Part shown: positions 1 to 12,462 of the stretch, one piece after another
How the letters are laid out: each line of letters begins with the position of its first letter
Position numbering within the stretch: position 1 is the first letter of the stretch
NCBI GenBank assembly: GCA_037903475.1
Contig: JBAJFG010000013.1
Coordinates: 372,001 to 436,000, forward strand
Reading direction: 5' to 3'
DNA length: 64,000 nucleotides
From: Ancylostoma caninum
Lineage: Eukaryota; Nematoda; Chromadorea; Rhabditida; Ancylostomatidae
Made by a program: the position numbers and the translations under genes
Notes under the pieces: model-generated
Told to the model about the DNA's origin: nothing
What the model saw: the letters and a program-made list of their open reading frames with translations, nothing else
The model's database searches: none

Positions 1-3000
1 GGTATTTCCAGCGTTCCTGAAGTTTGCTAATTTGAGGGGCTTGAATTCTTCTGCCTGAACTGGTAAAAAGTTGGAGAAAATATGAAAAAAGCAAACGCTG
101 AGCTAACTTCTTCATAGTCACAGAATGCTTTGAAAGAGATCTTGTAGTTGCAGTCACTTTTGCTGTCGATTTCTATAGCGAACGTGTTAAATGACTTTCC
201 ACAATTTTCAGCCGGCCTCTTTATCTAAGAATGAGGGATTATCTTGACCTTCTGCACATTTTGTCTCACGTCATTTGCTAGGGCCCGGTTATTCGCGTTG
301 GCTAACGAAGGATGATCTTTGCGGTAGGTGCTCGGGATCAGCGTAGGTCTCAACCATATGATTACTTCTCCTACATAGGCCTTTCTTGCATAAATTAACA
401 TTTGATGCGTTGATTACTGCTAGAAGAAGAAGAGTGAGAATCATGTCACTGGAAGCGTTAAATATCCAATACATCATACTTTTGTGCGTTCATATACCAC
501 AGCGTTTGATATGCTCGTTTATTCATAATGAATCACACGTATTCACAATATGTACAGGAAATGCTGATACTGTTGAGCATAGCCATTCGTTCTATTGATA
601 AATACCTACCTGCATGTCCCGCTAACGCCGGTTTCTTGAAGGCAGCACTCACTGAAATTTTTGGGTCGAAGATTTCGCGGTATATCGGGGTTTTTGAGGA
701 TGATCAACTCATTGACAACGATGAAGTAGAGTGAAACACGTGGAAAACACAGAAAGTAATGGCGGTATTTCATGCATGTCCACAGCGCGGACGAGTGTTC
801 CGTTATGGGTCCCGCCACGAAACCCTGCAAAAGGTACGAATTCCATAAACGAGCCTCCGCTGAACCACATGCGCACACCCTGTCAACGGCGTTAGCTGGC
901 GCGACGAAACCTTAATGTCCAGAGCGGCAGATGTGTCCACGGCAGTAACATCGCAGGTAGGCGGTCATGCACGGTGTTCTACTTACTGTTGCCATTGTCC
1001 AGTGGCACGCTATGGCAACCGACTCATCTTAGAAGTGAGAATTTCCGTGAGTGCTGCCTTTGATCTTCTTCTTCCGCTCGGTGCTGTGGCTCTGCAATCA
1101 CGTGCCGTCTTCGTTACTAGTCACTCCTTGTAAAAAAGTGCTCCCACTGCGCACCGTTTTTCCACTACCCGGTTCGTGAAAACCCATAGCATTGTCGTTG
1201 TGGCGGCTCAAGCATGTTACTCCACTGTGGACTCGTTTTGTGACATACTTTCATCTGTTGAGAATTAGCGTATTGCGAGTGGAATAGCTTCTGTGCGTCC
1301 TCTACGGTACCACGCTGCGCTCTTCATCTTCGGTGTCTTCCATCTGACCTGTCTCACTTATTCTTCAATATCATACCAGCTTCCAGCCCTTCGTTTGGTT
1401 TGATAATCAAAGATCTTTCTTTGCCATTGTCGCTTCGGTGAAGACAACTTCCCGTCATTAGTACAAGTATGCACCGCAAAGGATGAACCGAAACACTAAG
1501 CAGTGAGGGCAGAAATTGAGTGTTGCACCCTTCTCGAACACAACTAGGCGGATGCGTACGATGGCGTAGTTATCTTTCGTTTTTGTTTGGTGTTTCTCGT
1601 GCACACACACACATACATACACAGCCAATTGAGAAAAACTACACATATTGCCTGATTTAGGCTCTGAAGTTTTATAGCTTCCAGAGTATTATACGTAAAT
1701 CTCAGAATTCCAGAGATCCCCTGCCGCATACAGATTGCGGGAAAATTCAAGATGAACGGTATGGGAGAACGTGTCCGTTGTCCGTTTCCGAGCCGTGCAA
1801 CCAGTTAAAAATTGCCGCTCTGCCCGGATCATGGCATACATCGCAAGTAGTCATTTGACGATTCTGTTTCCTGCACTGCTGCGGAAGTCTTATTGTCGCA
1901 GTCTTCTCGTCTTCATAGATTACAGTGCGCAAAGCATATTAGAAGCAATTCGCAAAGAACTACGACATTATCAACTTCACTGTCGAGCGAGCAATGGCGT
2001 TTTTAATCCTGAAGGCTCCCGACAAAGATGCCAATGATTGGACTGGATGTCAACAACAGCTCTATTAAAATTCAATTTCTCTTTTCAAACCAATATTTAC
2101 AACATCCATGACTGCGAAGTAACAAATATTAACAAAATCAACAGACACGTGCTATAGTTTCACATTCCCTCAGTATGGCCTAGTAGTGATCAAGAGATTC
2201 TCGAAACTCTCTGATAGGTGATCCGAAAATAGTACGTCCTCCCAAGGGAATGTGGACTTTACACTACGCATGGTGACAACAGAGTCTCTGGCCAAATATA
2301 ACAAATTATAAGAAAAGGGTTAGATGGGCTAGTAATTTGGAAATTTGTCTTAACTGTGCATAATTCATGTTGTTTGAAGAACCACTCTTGGATTCCGAAT
2401 ATCTCTCCTGGATTCTCAGGAGAATCGTCAAAAGCTTCGACGACTGCACCGCACGAGGGTGCAAGTTGGTCAGGCTATTATGAGCCCGTTTCTCCTTAGA
2501 TCCACACCGAGGGAATTGATATCTCTTAAATACTGGGGAGAAATTCAGTGATTTGGAGAGCCAACCAAAAGAAGTGTCATCAAGACTGTACTTGCGGCCA
2601 TTCCCATCTCCACCTCATTTTATATTTGCAGCATATACAAGATTCAGATAGAGGTATGGAACAGGAAATTGCTCATGAGCATTTGAGACAGTTGCGTAGT
2701 CAAAATAGAAAGCTGCAGAATCTCCGACAAAAGGGCAAGAAATATTAGGTGTTAGCATAACTAACATAAGTCCTTGCGCTTTTGTCAGTGGCGATTTTTT
2801 CCACCCCACCGTCACTTTTCCGTAATATATTCTACACCATCTGAAAGCGTTTTTCCTCCTCTATAACGCTGTCACCGAGCGGTTTCTCAGAAACTCAAAT
2901 AACCTTGATTTTTAGACTCAAGAAGAGAAACGCCAGGGAATGGGAGAGGAAGGAAGGAAAAACACCATCTCTTGAAGAAAAACACCATTTCTTCCTTGTA

Positions 3001-3336
3001 TTGAATAGGGATCGAAAAGCATCCGGTACTGCTCAAATCTGTAAGCTCTGTAGAATTGATACGCGGAAGAACAGCAGGGCTTGTTTGGCGATGCTGGCAA
3101 GGGTGGGGTCCGACGTCACTGAGGGATAAGATGACTAGATCCTTGCGAATTGATTCTTTTAGCAGAATTATTTGTTGTTCGATAGCATTGAGAAGTATGA
3201 TGCACATCTGGATGATATGATTCCTTTGAAACATTTCCCACATCTTCGTGAGAAGAATTTTCTGTTCGGTCAAAGTGGATGGAGTCACCGAGACCAAATA
3301 TGTATTCTTTGAGCTAAAAACATCCCTAATGATTAG
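1..3336. other. mostly non-coding left flank
   Basis: No convincing multi-exon gene is seen in this stretch. Short open frames on both strands lack coherent splice partners. It contains a (CA)n-like run near 1602-1622 and, on the minus strand, the weak DB-module-like exon listed separately. A minus-strand open frame at 2887-3297 follows a TTTTTAG acceptor-like site near 3318 and has a hydrophobic, helix-prone start, but it matches no family I know and overlaps no neighbouring model. Confidence 0.5.
610..651 (-). CDS. possible exon of a nematode DB-module secreted protein
   Basis: On the minus strand a TTTCAG acceptor is followed by 42 bases encoding a cysteine-rich peptide with the order CC, four residues, GV, three residues, C, then a GTAGGT donor. 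Nematode DB modules carry a similar ECC-xxx-GV-xxx-C segment. The frame also stays open upstream, reading F-S-E-C-C, so the exon could be longer. A signal-peptide-like hydrophobic start lies further downstream on the same strand at about 300-477 and cannot be its N-terminus. No other exon of the gene could be assembled, so this may be a gene fragment or coincidence. Confidence 0.22.
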
Positions 3337-6300
3337 TCATTTCAAGCAAAACGTCTTCTTCGTACTTGGCGTAGGGCGTTTCGGCAGTTTTGATGGTCTT
3401 TCGAGCTTCAACTGAATGCCCTGATAGCTAGTTGTCGGTTGCGCTGTTTTTCATTGACTAATTGCTCCTCTTCGCAGGTTCAAAACTCGAGTAAACTATC
3501 GTTCTCAAAAACCCTTTTTACAAATTCTTGTAGAAGAAGATTAGCGCTTCCGAAAGATATATGAGTGTACCTAAAAGATAACAAATAGGTGGAGAAAAGT
3601 GCATCCGAAAAAACGTGCAAGGACTTATGTTAACACCAATTAATTGCAGCTAATCCTTGGCCAAAGACTTCGTTGTCACCCTGTACACAACTATTCTTTT
3701 CTTATGCAAATGTAACTCCTTTCACGTCGCCATCAAGATCATCATCATCGTTTTCTTCACTTCGTGCATGCTTCGCATGACGCGTCGAAGACGACCTCTC
3801 AGCTGCTCGTTTCTGCAAAGACAGTGCTATTATCCAATTGCGTACATTGTCGCAGATCTAATCAATCAGGGTTTTAAAAAACTGAAGGATACGGTTAGAA
3901 TAGAATACGATACGACTACGAAAGAACTGCAAAATAAGGGCGATATAGCAGTGCGGTGTAAGCCACGCCCATTCTCAATTTTCTTCTATGGATAGCATGG
4001 AATGTGGCGCGGGTAACGCCTTTACTTGTGCCTCAATTCCTGAACGACTTTCCTACTTTCAAACCTATTCGTTCTGTTCAAAAAAAAACGTTACGGTGCA
4101 CCAAGTGAATATGGCTGCTGGTACTGCGACCTAAACCACGCCCACTTCCATCAGTTTCCACGCTTACTAAGTAAAAATCGCGAATAATTCTCTTGCTGAC
4201 CAGAATTATCACCATAAGAAAATCATCGAGCGCAAGAAGTCAGCTTTGACTAGGGTCGACGTGCATCACTGAGATGAGCCAGGGTAAATATGTTGACATC
4301 AAATTTAGATATTTACTTTGAATTGCTCAAAATTGGAGACAATTCCAAAAAAAACTTTAATCATTTCGAATTTGACTTCTGGGGCGTTTTTTTCTCCCAC
4401 ACTGGACCCCCTTTTTCCCTCTTTCCGCCCGGACCACTATTGCACATCTCTGGCAATTCTACACCGGCGGTTTCCGCCTGATTTGCTGGGAAACTCGGTG
4501 TAAATCGTGATTTTCGCGAAATTCCGCCGGTTTCCGCGCAAATTGCGGTTAAATCTCGTGTAAATCGTGCATTTTCAGAACGGCCGGTGGATTCCGCGTA
4601 AATTCCGGGTAAATTTATATTATATTATGTTGTATTATATTATATTATTATAGAACCCCATCTTTGCAGAAATTTACGGGCATATTATTTGTAATAGCTT
4701 GATAATTTTCACTAACTTTGTTCGTCGAAAAAGCAGCATTTTTTCAAGAAATGAGTTTTTTTTTGTGAAAACTTACAGGTGGTGGTCGTAGCTTCCCGTC
4801 AATCACAACGTATCTTCGTACATCTTCCCTGGAAATTCCGAAATTTACGCCATCGTCACGTAACGAGAACTGGTCTTCGACAACCCGACTCACATCGCCT
4901 GAGACACGGCTGCCCTAGCATGACTGGGCCATGAACCCAGTAGCTCCATCCGCCGATCCCATTCCTTCTCACGTGAGGCGTCGTCAACCCCGAGGCGGAT
5001 CCAGAAACTGGAATAAGTGGGGAAGATATCCCAAAAATTTATCTCTAGGACGAATAGGGACTTACTCGTTATTGGAACCAATCAATAACTCTTTTTGTCC
5101 TCGCCTCAGCTCATCAGCTCTGAGGCCTAGTCCATCCAGAGCGAAGTCTAAAAACGGAACAATTTCTGCCTACGCGATTTAGCTGCTGGGGTGTTGAACA
5201 ACTACTTCTCACCCATACATATTGACGATTAACGGGAATTAACGAACCGCCAAATTCTATAAAAAGTCCGACATAAATCACTGAGAACGTGGAGAAAAAT
5301 GTGACACCCCTATCTCCATTAGAGAAGTGGCCCAGATGGACAAATTTATCACAGAAATTTCTCAGAACAATTGAGGACTGGAATGATTAAAAATAGCATT
5401 TAAAATTAGTGAATAAATCAAATGATTGAAAATGCAAATGCAAAATTTTCAATTATTAGGTGAATTCGGATGTGGAGCGTTGTATCTGGAAGCGATGATA
5501 CAGCTGAGCTCTGCTATTGGCCAGTTGAATGGATCGACCAATCGCAGAACTCGCTCACATCACCACGTCCAGATTCGTCTACTAACAGTTCTTATCACAT
5601 GAAGATCAGTAAAATAGTATTTCTGTCCAAATACGATGATTCTCTGCCTAAAAATGCATGGAAGCCTAATGGGACCTTTGAAATTTATTTATAGTTTTTT
5701 ATCAGAAAATTTTTTTTGAATAGCTACAATAGTGTTGAATAGTGTATAGCAAGACTTACTTATAAAGAACTGCACGATTTCCTCTGGCAAATCCAGCAAC
5801 GAATCCCTGCCGAAATTCTGTAACCTTACGGCGTACCTACGGATTTCGGGCGGGTTGGAGTGGAGCTAAATTTGACAAAATCCAGAAAAATAAACAAAAG
5901 AAAAAATTAAAACGATGCAAAGAGAAACTTTCCAGTAAACATGAATAGATCATACCTTCAACAGCACTCTCCGAAAGAAGTCAATCATGACGAGATATTC
6001 ACGACTTGCTGCTCGAGTGGGCGGGGTGAAATGTCGCAGTTCATTGGTCATGTCTAACTCCTACAAACGAACGTCTGTTCAGAGGCCAAAAGTGCAGCAC
6101 ACTAGTAGCATTTACTGACCACAAACGGCGGATGTGCTGGTAGAATCCAATGTTGTCGTTGATTATCCAGGCAAAACTTAAGTCCTTGGGCGGATTTATA
6201 GTTCGTGTCAACTTTCTTGGACACTTGACATTGTAACGCGATAAAACTTCGCTTGATACTGTACATTTGTTGAGTAAGTGATGAACACTGAATAAACACA

Positions 6301-8744
6301 GGATTGTCTCTGGAGTTTCCCAAAATGGAAGTCGTTTAGAGCGAAAACTAACCACCATAGCCACTGATACTGTAAGCTGGGAAAGCTGCGACGTCGCGTT
6401 GACTATGTCCACGATCTCACCACTTTGCGCTTTTTCGACCGCTTCTATTACTGGCGTCACGGTTGACCAGTCTATAGTCTCTGGATTTAGCGCGTCGCCA
6501 TCCTTTAGGTGATCCTGCAAAAAAAAAGAAGGATTCGAATGCGGCGTAGGAATGGATCAGAAGCGCGCTCTAACAACAATTACTGCTTCCGAAACAACGG
6601 GACTTCTAACAGCCATGTAATAGGGATTTTTCACATATATCTTACTTGTTTTATGTTATATATTACACATTTTATTTGTTTTTTTAAGTAAAAGATTGTT
6701 TTCAAACTGTCACTGTGTAGTAAAAAATAGAATATTATAAATATTATATAACAAAACCAATATTCAAGCAATGAGAAATCTTTTTTTTTTTCAACCAGGA
6801 ACCCTTTCGAAAAACTTCGAATTTGGAGTTAGTTGAATCCCATAGAAATCTGGTCGAAAAACAGCGCTAGCCCTGCCCACTTTTTTGCGGCGAATACCCC
6901 GCCCATATAGGTCAGCTAGCATTTGCAAGTCCCTGTCAAGGGCAGACGGGAACGCTGCTAAGGAGAAATGGATTCTTTTGAAAGAGCGAAGGGCGGAAAT
7001 TTGAAAATTAAAGTTATCGAAGGACGTATTTTGAATTCGAATACGTGGTATTGATTTTTTTCTGAAACGTTCTAATAAACAAAGTAAACATAATGAAGTA
7101 AAAAAAGCCATTACAAAATTTCTGTCCATCTCAAATTTTCAAAGTTATTTTGAAAACTTCTCGGATCATCCAGTGATGGGGAAGAAAGGGTTAAATTTTT
7201 TGAAGTGTTTGGAAGAGAGCAAAAGAATTTTTTAGAAGTTTTAGAGTTTTTTTCAGAAATTTTGGAGTTTTTCCTGGGTTCTGAGATTTCCTTGGAGTTT
7301 TGAATTCGGATGAAAATTCCAGGGCTGGGGTTCATGAAAAGACAACGAAGCAAACCAACAATGGTTACCATGATTGGCTGTACTATAGATCATGATGTGG
7401 TAGGAGGCTCAGGACGCGAAATTTGGTTTGCTAACCTGGTTTCACCTGGTTATGCATTCATGAATGCTAGCCCAGAAGTACACCTGAAAATTTGTGTTCA
7501 TTCATAGATTCTTTTCGATTAGATTGCTTTACAAGGCAGTTTTTTACTGCTTTGTACATGAATTAACAATAATTCTTCAATTTTTTCCTCGAAATCTTTC
7601 TGGATTCAGTTTCTCCAAATCAAGCCATTTCTAAAAGTGGCATTAGTTTTACTGGGTTTATCTTCTTTGAGAGAAAGCGGACATGTATAAAATCCATGGC
7701 GACTTCAAATTCCGGGGTATATTCCTCACTTCTGTGTTCAAATCATTTCTATGGGCTGAAGTTCCCAACTGAAAAATTTGTTTTTGAAAAAAAAATAAAA
7801 TTACATAGCATCTCATATTGTCTCCAATTAATATGGATCTGGGAGCTGTGTGCATCATTCAGATTGTCCAGGGCGAACGTGTCAACATCCCACAGATTTA
7901 CCCATGGTCAGCACGCGCGTCGACACGTTCACCCCGGGTAATCTGAATGATGCGCCCAGACCTTGGGACTCACCTTTTCGCTCATATTTCCAACAGCTGA
8001 CCACGATGTGTCGTGGTGATTGGCTATAGGTATAAACGGATGCTCGTTTTCCCAGACATCCACCGGATCATTCGCCTCTCTCTTCACATTCTGGAATTGT
8101 GCCGATGCTGAGTCTTCAAGGAGCAGAGCGGCCGAAATTGTTCCTGGATCACTGGCTGTACCTTCCCTCGCCTGAGTAGGTGCTTCAGCGATTTTGTTCA
8201 CGTTGGCGCTGGAAATCTCACTTTCAAAATGGCGCGCTTTTGAAATTTCAAAGGAATTCGCGTTGGAGCGCGTTTACCTCGCCACGACTGATTCTCCTGT
8301 ACATGAGTTGGTTTCGGTGGCCAGTTGAGCCTTGTCCATGGAATCGCCATTGCAGCTGGGTAGCAGCTTGTTCACATCTGTCGCCACCGTGAATTTCATG
8401 GATTTGATGGTCTGAACATGGATTATTGATGAAATGCCAGCCTACTTCTGCAATTGCGGACCTGAGGAAAACATCATTAGGCGTACGCTTATTTCTTAAT
8501 AGTTTTGCAGCAAATTCTCCAGGATTACTGCAAGGAAATGCAAGCACGTCTCCCACAGATACGTAGAACAACCGTAACAGAGACGTAACAGGAACTGCGC
8601 CACCCGCTGGTGGGCGGAGCAAGTTGCAATCTCGGGCATGATTGTTACAGATGCTCCAAAACCGATAGCTACGCTCACCGCATACTCGATCAGTTCCATG
8701 AGGCTGGAATGATTTTCCGCCTCAAGCAGCACGAAGGTGACCAT
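3337..8744 (-). CDS. uncharacterised 8-exon gene, 378-residue protein
   Basis: Exons (high to low): 8529-8744, 8278-8411, 7974-8208, 6371-6514, 5956-6060, 5760-5865, 4777-4898, 3337-3411. All junctions keep phase and sum to 1137 bases with one stop. Donors include GTGAGT and three GTAAGT sites; acceptors include TTTTTTTTTGCAG. I do not recognise the family. The first exon is hydrophobic to amphipathic and cysteine-rich; the middle (about residues 100-195) is acidic and low in complexity; residues about 195-355 look helical and charged and include the segment EYLVMIDFFRRVLLK; the last 25 residues are Lys/Pro-rich and basic. No signal peptide or clear membrane span is seen. A TTTTAG acceptor at 8773-8774, about 28 bases before the ATG, could receive a spliced leader. 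Extra exons inside the 1.4-kb last intron, or a different first exon, cannot be excluded. Confidence 0.6.
7847..7955. repeat. palindromic element, family A (intron copy)
   Basis: The arms starting GCATCATTCAGATT at 7852 and ending AATCTGAATGATGC near 7951 are near-perfect inverted repeats that extend through a GAACGTGTC motif. It lies 19 bases beyond the GTGAGT donor of the 7974-8208 exon. Related inverted arms occur at 11285-11456 and more weakly at 50780-50906. It looks like a short non-autonomous DNA element (MITE). Confidence 0.7.
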
Positions 8745-8772
8745 GCTTCATCCAGTTAGAGATCTCGTGTAA

Positions 8773-8774
8773 CT
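8773..8774 (-). promoter_or_regulatory. candidate spliced-leader acceptor for the 378-residue gene
   Basis: On the minus strand CCATTTTAG precedes the start codon at 8744 by about 28 bases. No upstream coding exon was found, so trans-splicing of a leader here is the simplest reading. A short overlapping upstream frame starts 10 bases before the chosen ATG and stops after nine codons, so it was not used. Confidence 0.35.
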
Positions 8775-9288
8775 AAAATGGTTATCGATTGCAATGTGAA
8801 AAATGAACGACCCGTCTTACATATTTTAGTTTATTTTAGATCTCGAAAAAAAAGCGAAAAAAAAGTGCGAAATGAAAATTGAGGAAAAATTCACGTGTTA
8901 CAATGCGTAGTTATCACTAGCACAGTTATCCACAAGATAAGATCCAATACTTATTTACCATGCGAGAACTGTTCCCCGCGATGCGAACAACTGCAGTGCA
9001 GAAGGCAGAGGGGAGAATATAGAGCTCAGACAGCCCAACGGTAAGTACTCGGGCCAGAATTACAGTGCTCATAGTCTTCTGTCAGTAGGATGTCGCATAG
9101 ATGATATGGTTCAAGCAAACATATGGGCCCTCAGGTTCCCCATTTGTTCTCTTTACAAGATCATCTTATCTAGAATAGTCAATTAAAATATTTTGATTAA
9201 TCGGGTTCCCGAGGAGATTGGTTGCGCACCACATGAAACGAATAGCTCATTCAACTGGTAGTGAATATCGGGTAAAGGATCATTAGTC

Positions 9289-9655
9289 GATCAATCGATA
9301 ACGGCTGTGCAGTAGGGTTGTCGTATTCGTGAACATGCGGTGAAAAACCCCAGTGTGCAGTCTCGCCAAACCCGCAGCACTAAGTTGCGATAAATCAATG
9401 AAATCAACAGATCAATAACCCCGCTGTGCAAAGTGGCCTTCGAATTCGTGATCAGCGTGGTGAACAACCCCTGTAATTACGGTTCCGCCAAACCTGCGGC
9501 ACAACTTGCGAAAAATCAATAAAATCAATAGATCAATAACCACGCGATGCAAAGTGGCCTTCAGATTCGTGATCAGCGTGGTGGGTTACCCCAGTATGCC
9601 TATTTCGATCAGGATTGGAGCTAAACTGAGGAAAATCGATAAAATCGATCGATAA
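9289..9655 (+). repeat. 121-base tandem repeat, about three copies
   Basis: Copies begin with GATCAAT at 9289, 9410 and 9531, a period of 121 bases. Each carries a GTGAT(C)AGCGTGGTG-like segment, a CGCCAAACC-GCGGCAC segment (in copies one and two) and an AAATCAATxAAATCAA tail. The third copy diverges and runs into a run of ATCGAT motifs ending at about 9675. A reverse-oriented relative lies at 55460-55640. Confidence 0.85.
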
Positions 9656-10217
9656 ATCGATATCCGGATCGACATTATCCGATGAGTAGTGTCCTGGGCT
9701 TTCGACCCATTTGGTGGTGTCCCATGTTTCCGAGGCCCCTTCTTCACCACCTTGCTTACAGATGCATTCCTATCATTTGAATTTGGCGTCCATGCGCGCC
9801 GTCCAGATTTTTTAAAGAAGTGTCGTAAGCGGTTCTATGATTTGTATGTATATAGATTCTCAAGCTCGGATGCATTTTTTATGCACATGCTTGCACTGTA
9901 CGAAGCTCATGAAATGGAAAAAAATGCAGAAGAGCATGATGTACAGACCGCTGCAACATGTTTCCGCCGTCTGTACATCATGTTGATTCGGTTAGAAACG
10001 TCACAGGTGCGCCGACTCTAACCTCCAACCAGAAATTGCACTATGCGTCGGGCAGGCTTTTCCCTCATCTACATGAGATGTCAACAGACCATGCCATTCA
10101 CCTCTATGGTACATGTTGCAACATGTTTGATGTAACGTAGAACCTGCGCAAAATTTAACTGTGCATCGATTTTGCATGGAATCCGCATTGATTATAAATT
10201 ATGAATGTAGCTCTCAA

Positions 10218-10395
10218 TTACATGGAACTCCAAACGGCCGTGTGCGAGGGGCGGGACCGCGGCGCGGCTCTTTTGGGCAGAGGCACAGGGGCTCTGCTTG
10301 TCTGCTTCTGCCAGCAGCAGAGAACCCAAGTGCCACACCGCGCCGCGGTACCCGCCCCTTGCACATGGCCGTTTGGAGTTCTCTGTACATGCAAG
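10218..10395. repeat. palindromic GC-rich element, family B
   Basis: The arms (ACTCCAAACGGCCGTGTGCG on the left, its near-complement ending at CTCTGTACATG on the right) continue through a GGGGCGGG-ACCGCGGCGCGG core on both sides, giving a long hairpin of about 180 bases. A second member lies in an nra-4 intron at 21909-22112. Confidence 0.75.
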
Positions 10396-11284
10396 ACTGA
10401 GTGGATTCACTGCGCACCAATAATAGACTAAAAACTTCCAGAAAGACTGCAACAGAACACTATAGTGTGTTTCACCGAGGTACGTAGTCGTGCAGATATT
10501 AGAGAAAAAGAGAACGCAAGAAATAGTGCCGTATTCGCAGAGGCAGACGGGAACTACACATCATAGGCGCAAATACTCAACCATCATCGTTTTTGAAACG
10601 GACTCTGGAAGGCTGGACCTTTGTTCTGGGACCATAGCCTCTTTGCACATTTTTCTTGCCCACGTATTTTAATAAATTGATGATTCACGACTGAGAAATG
10701 TCATCCGTCGAAGTCCTTATAGCCTGAATTCTTTATTTATTATTTATTATTTATTTACTTATTTAATACGCCCGTAGGCGCGCCACAAACTCAGGAATCT
10801 TGGTCTGCGAGATAAAACTGTAGAGGATAAAAAAGAACAAACCGAAAAAAAAGAACAATTGAAAAAAAAGAAAACTCCCACTAAACAAGAGAGTAACAAG
10901 TAATCAGAAATGTAAGGGTGGGGACTTCCATCTAATCTATCTTCTATCTAAAACTACAAAAACTGAACAAAGAGTTCTATACTTTTAGTGGTAAAATTGA
11001 ACATTGAGAACAATAAAAAATTGTTTTTCCTCTATTCGTAACCTTAGGGGCCTGAGGATTTGTGCTTCCGCTGAAGAGCATTGTGGCTTAGGAAATGAAA
11101 TTTGATGTCGCACATATGTCAGATTTAAGAAGATTAGCTAGTGGGACCCAGTTTTTCAGCAAAATTCAGGAAATTTTCGAAAATTTTCAGCTACTCACCA
11201 ACTACATCGCTTTGCTGGGTAATGTCGTCTGTGAAGAAAATTTAAGCTCTAATGATGTAGAGCGAGTATGCATGCAGAGTCCAG

Positions 11285-11456
11285 AATGACCCGGATGCAT
11301 TATTGAAATTATCCATGGTAAATGTGTTGAGGTTCCCGAATACCCTTCACCAGGCAGTCTTCAGTATTTTTACCCATGGAGACATTGTTTATACACAGCT
11401 GGTACTCATGGGTAACAATACCCACGGGTATGATGCATCCGCGCCCTAAGGGCCTG
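11285..11456. repeat. palindromic element, family A
   Basis: Left arm GGATGCATTATTGAAATTAT and right arm ending GGGTATGATGCATCC are inverted repeats. The internal ACCCATGG and GTAAATGTGTTGAG motifs resemble the family A copy at 7847-7955. Confidence 0.6.
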
Positions 11457-12129
11457 TTATCGGACACATACCACCCGCGTGCGTCAGGCCCCGGTGAAAC
11501 AATGTACAGAAGGTGGCTGCTACCGTCTCTTTCGGAAGACAGGTCAGCTTCGACCTTTTATGGCTAATAATGTGTTAGAGTGAGTTTAAACCCCTTCTGA
11601 AGCATGTTTGGCTGTTTCAACCCAGGTTCAAAAGGGTAAAACGGCCTGACGCGACGTGTGCGGGTGATAAGTGTCCGTAGGCGCCAAGGGTCACGAAACC
11701 CCATTCCAGTCGTATTGGAGCAAAAAATCAGAGCTCTGGAATCGTGAATTCCAATGGACTGATAGTCTAAAGCAGCCCTGAAGGTAGGAGAACGCCTTAT
11801 ATAAAGTCTTGACACAATTAAGATAAGTTTTAACACTGATCTCAGTTCCTTCAAAGAATGATCAGCAATTGTGCGATCTCACTGTCAGAAAAAGGAACGT
11901 TGATAGTCTAGGAATAGCTTTCTAGGGCCAAAAATGTCATGAGAAAGCGGGTCAAACTCGCCCATAAGAAAAAACCAGAAACACTTATGAAAACTTCAAG
12001 AAAACTGTGACGAGCCTGACAGGCAGATAAAACTGTTCCAGATCAGACTCTCTCAATCAAACAGACTACAACTAGCACAGACACATGAGGAGAACTACAG
12101 CAAGCATAGATTCCAGTGACGTAGACAGG

Positions 12130-12400
12130 AACCAACGCGAACCGAGCAAAAGCATGTGGTGAGCGCGCCCACCGCCGCCGCCGCCGACGCCGACACATAT
12201 CCCGCGACCCGCGCACGGATCGATAATCGCGCTTGACGTGTCGGCCGAACGAACGCCGCGCTGTCGGCGTCGCATCGATTCGCCGCCGACGGGACGGGCG
12301 CTGTTTGCCCGCCGTCCGCCGGTGAACCCGCCGACGGCCTTGCGCCAGTCGCCAGCCAGCCGTCGCTGTCCCGTGCCCGCCCGTTCGCTCAATTATTGAT
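12130..12400. other. GC-rich block with CCG repeats
   Basis: Within an AT-rich neighbourhood this block is dominated by CG-containing words and a (CCG)n run at about 12169-12187. A 106-codon frame is open on the minus strand, but its arginine/glycine-rich content looks like an effect of base composition. No splice-linked exon or homologue is recognised. Confidence 0.5.
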
Positions 12401-12462
12401 CCTTAATTGGCGCTGGTTCTAAGAAAAAAAAACATCACCTAGCTTAACATACATAATACACA

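Noticed and set aside
2548..2748. Plus-strand 66-codon open frame rich in Gln/Lys
   Set aside because: No acceptor, donor or homologue; length is expected by chance.
8248..8622. Alternative frame over exons 1-2 of the 378-residue gene
   Set aside because: Its exit phase at 8278 would run into a stop in the next exon; the chosen frame keeps phase through all eight exons.
9689..10021. Plus-strand 110-codon open frame
   Set aside because: It spans a perfect inverted repeat (GATGTACAGAC...GTCTGTACATC), has no splice partner and no recognisable domain.
12072..12392. Minus-strand Arg/Gly-rich open frame of 106 codons
   Set aside because: Explained by the GC-rich composition; no splice-linked exon, no family.
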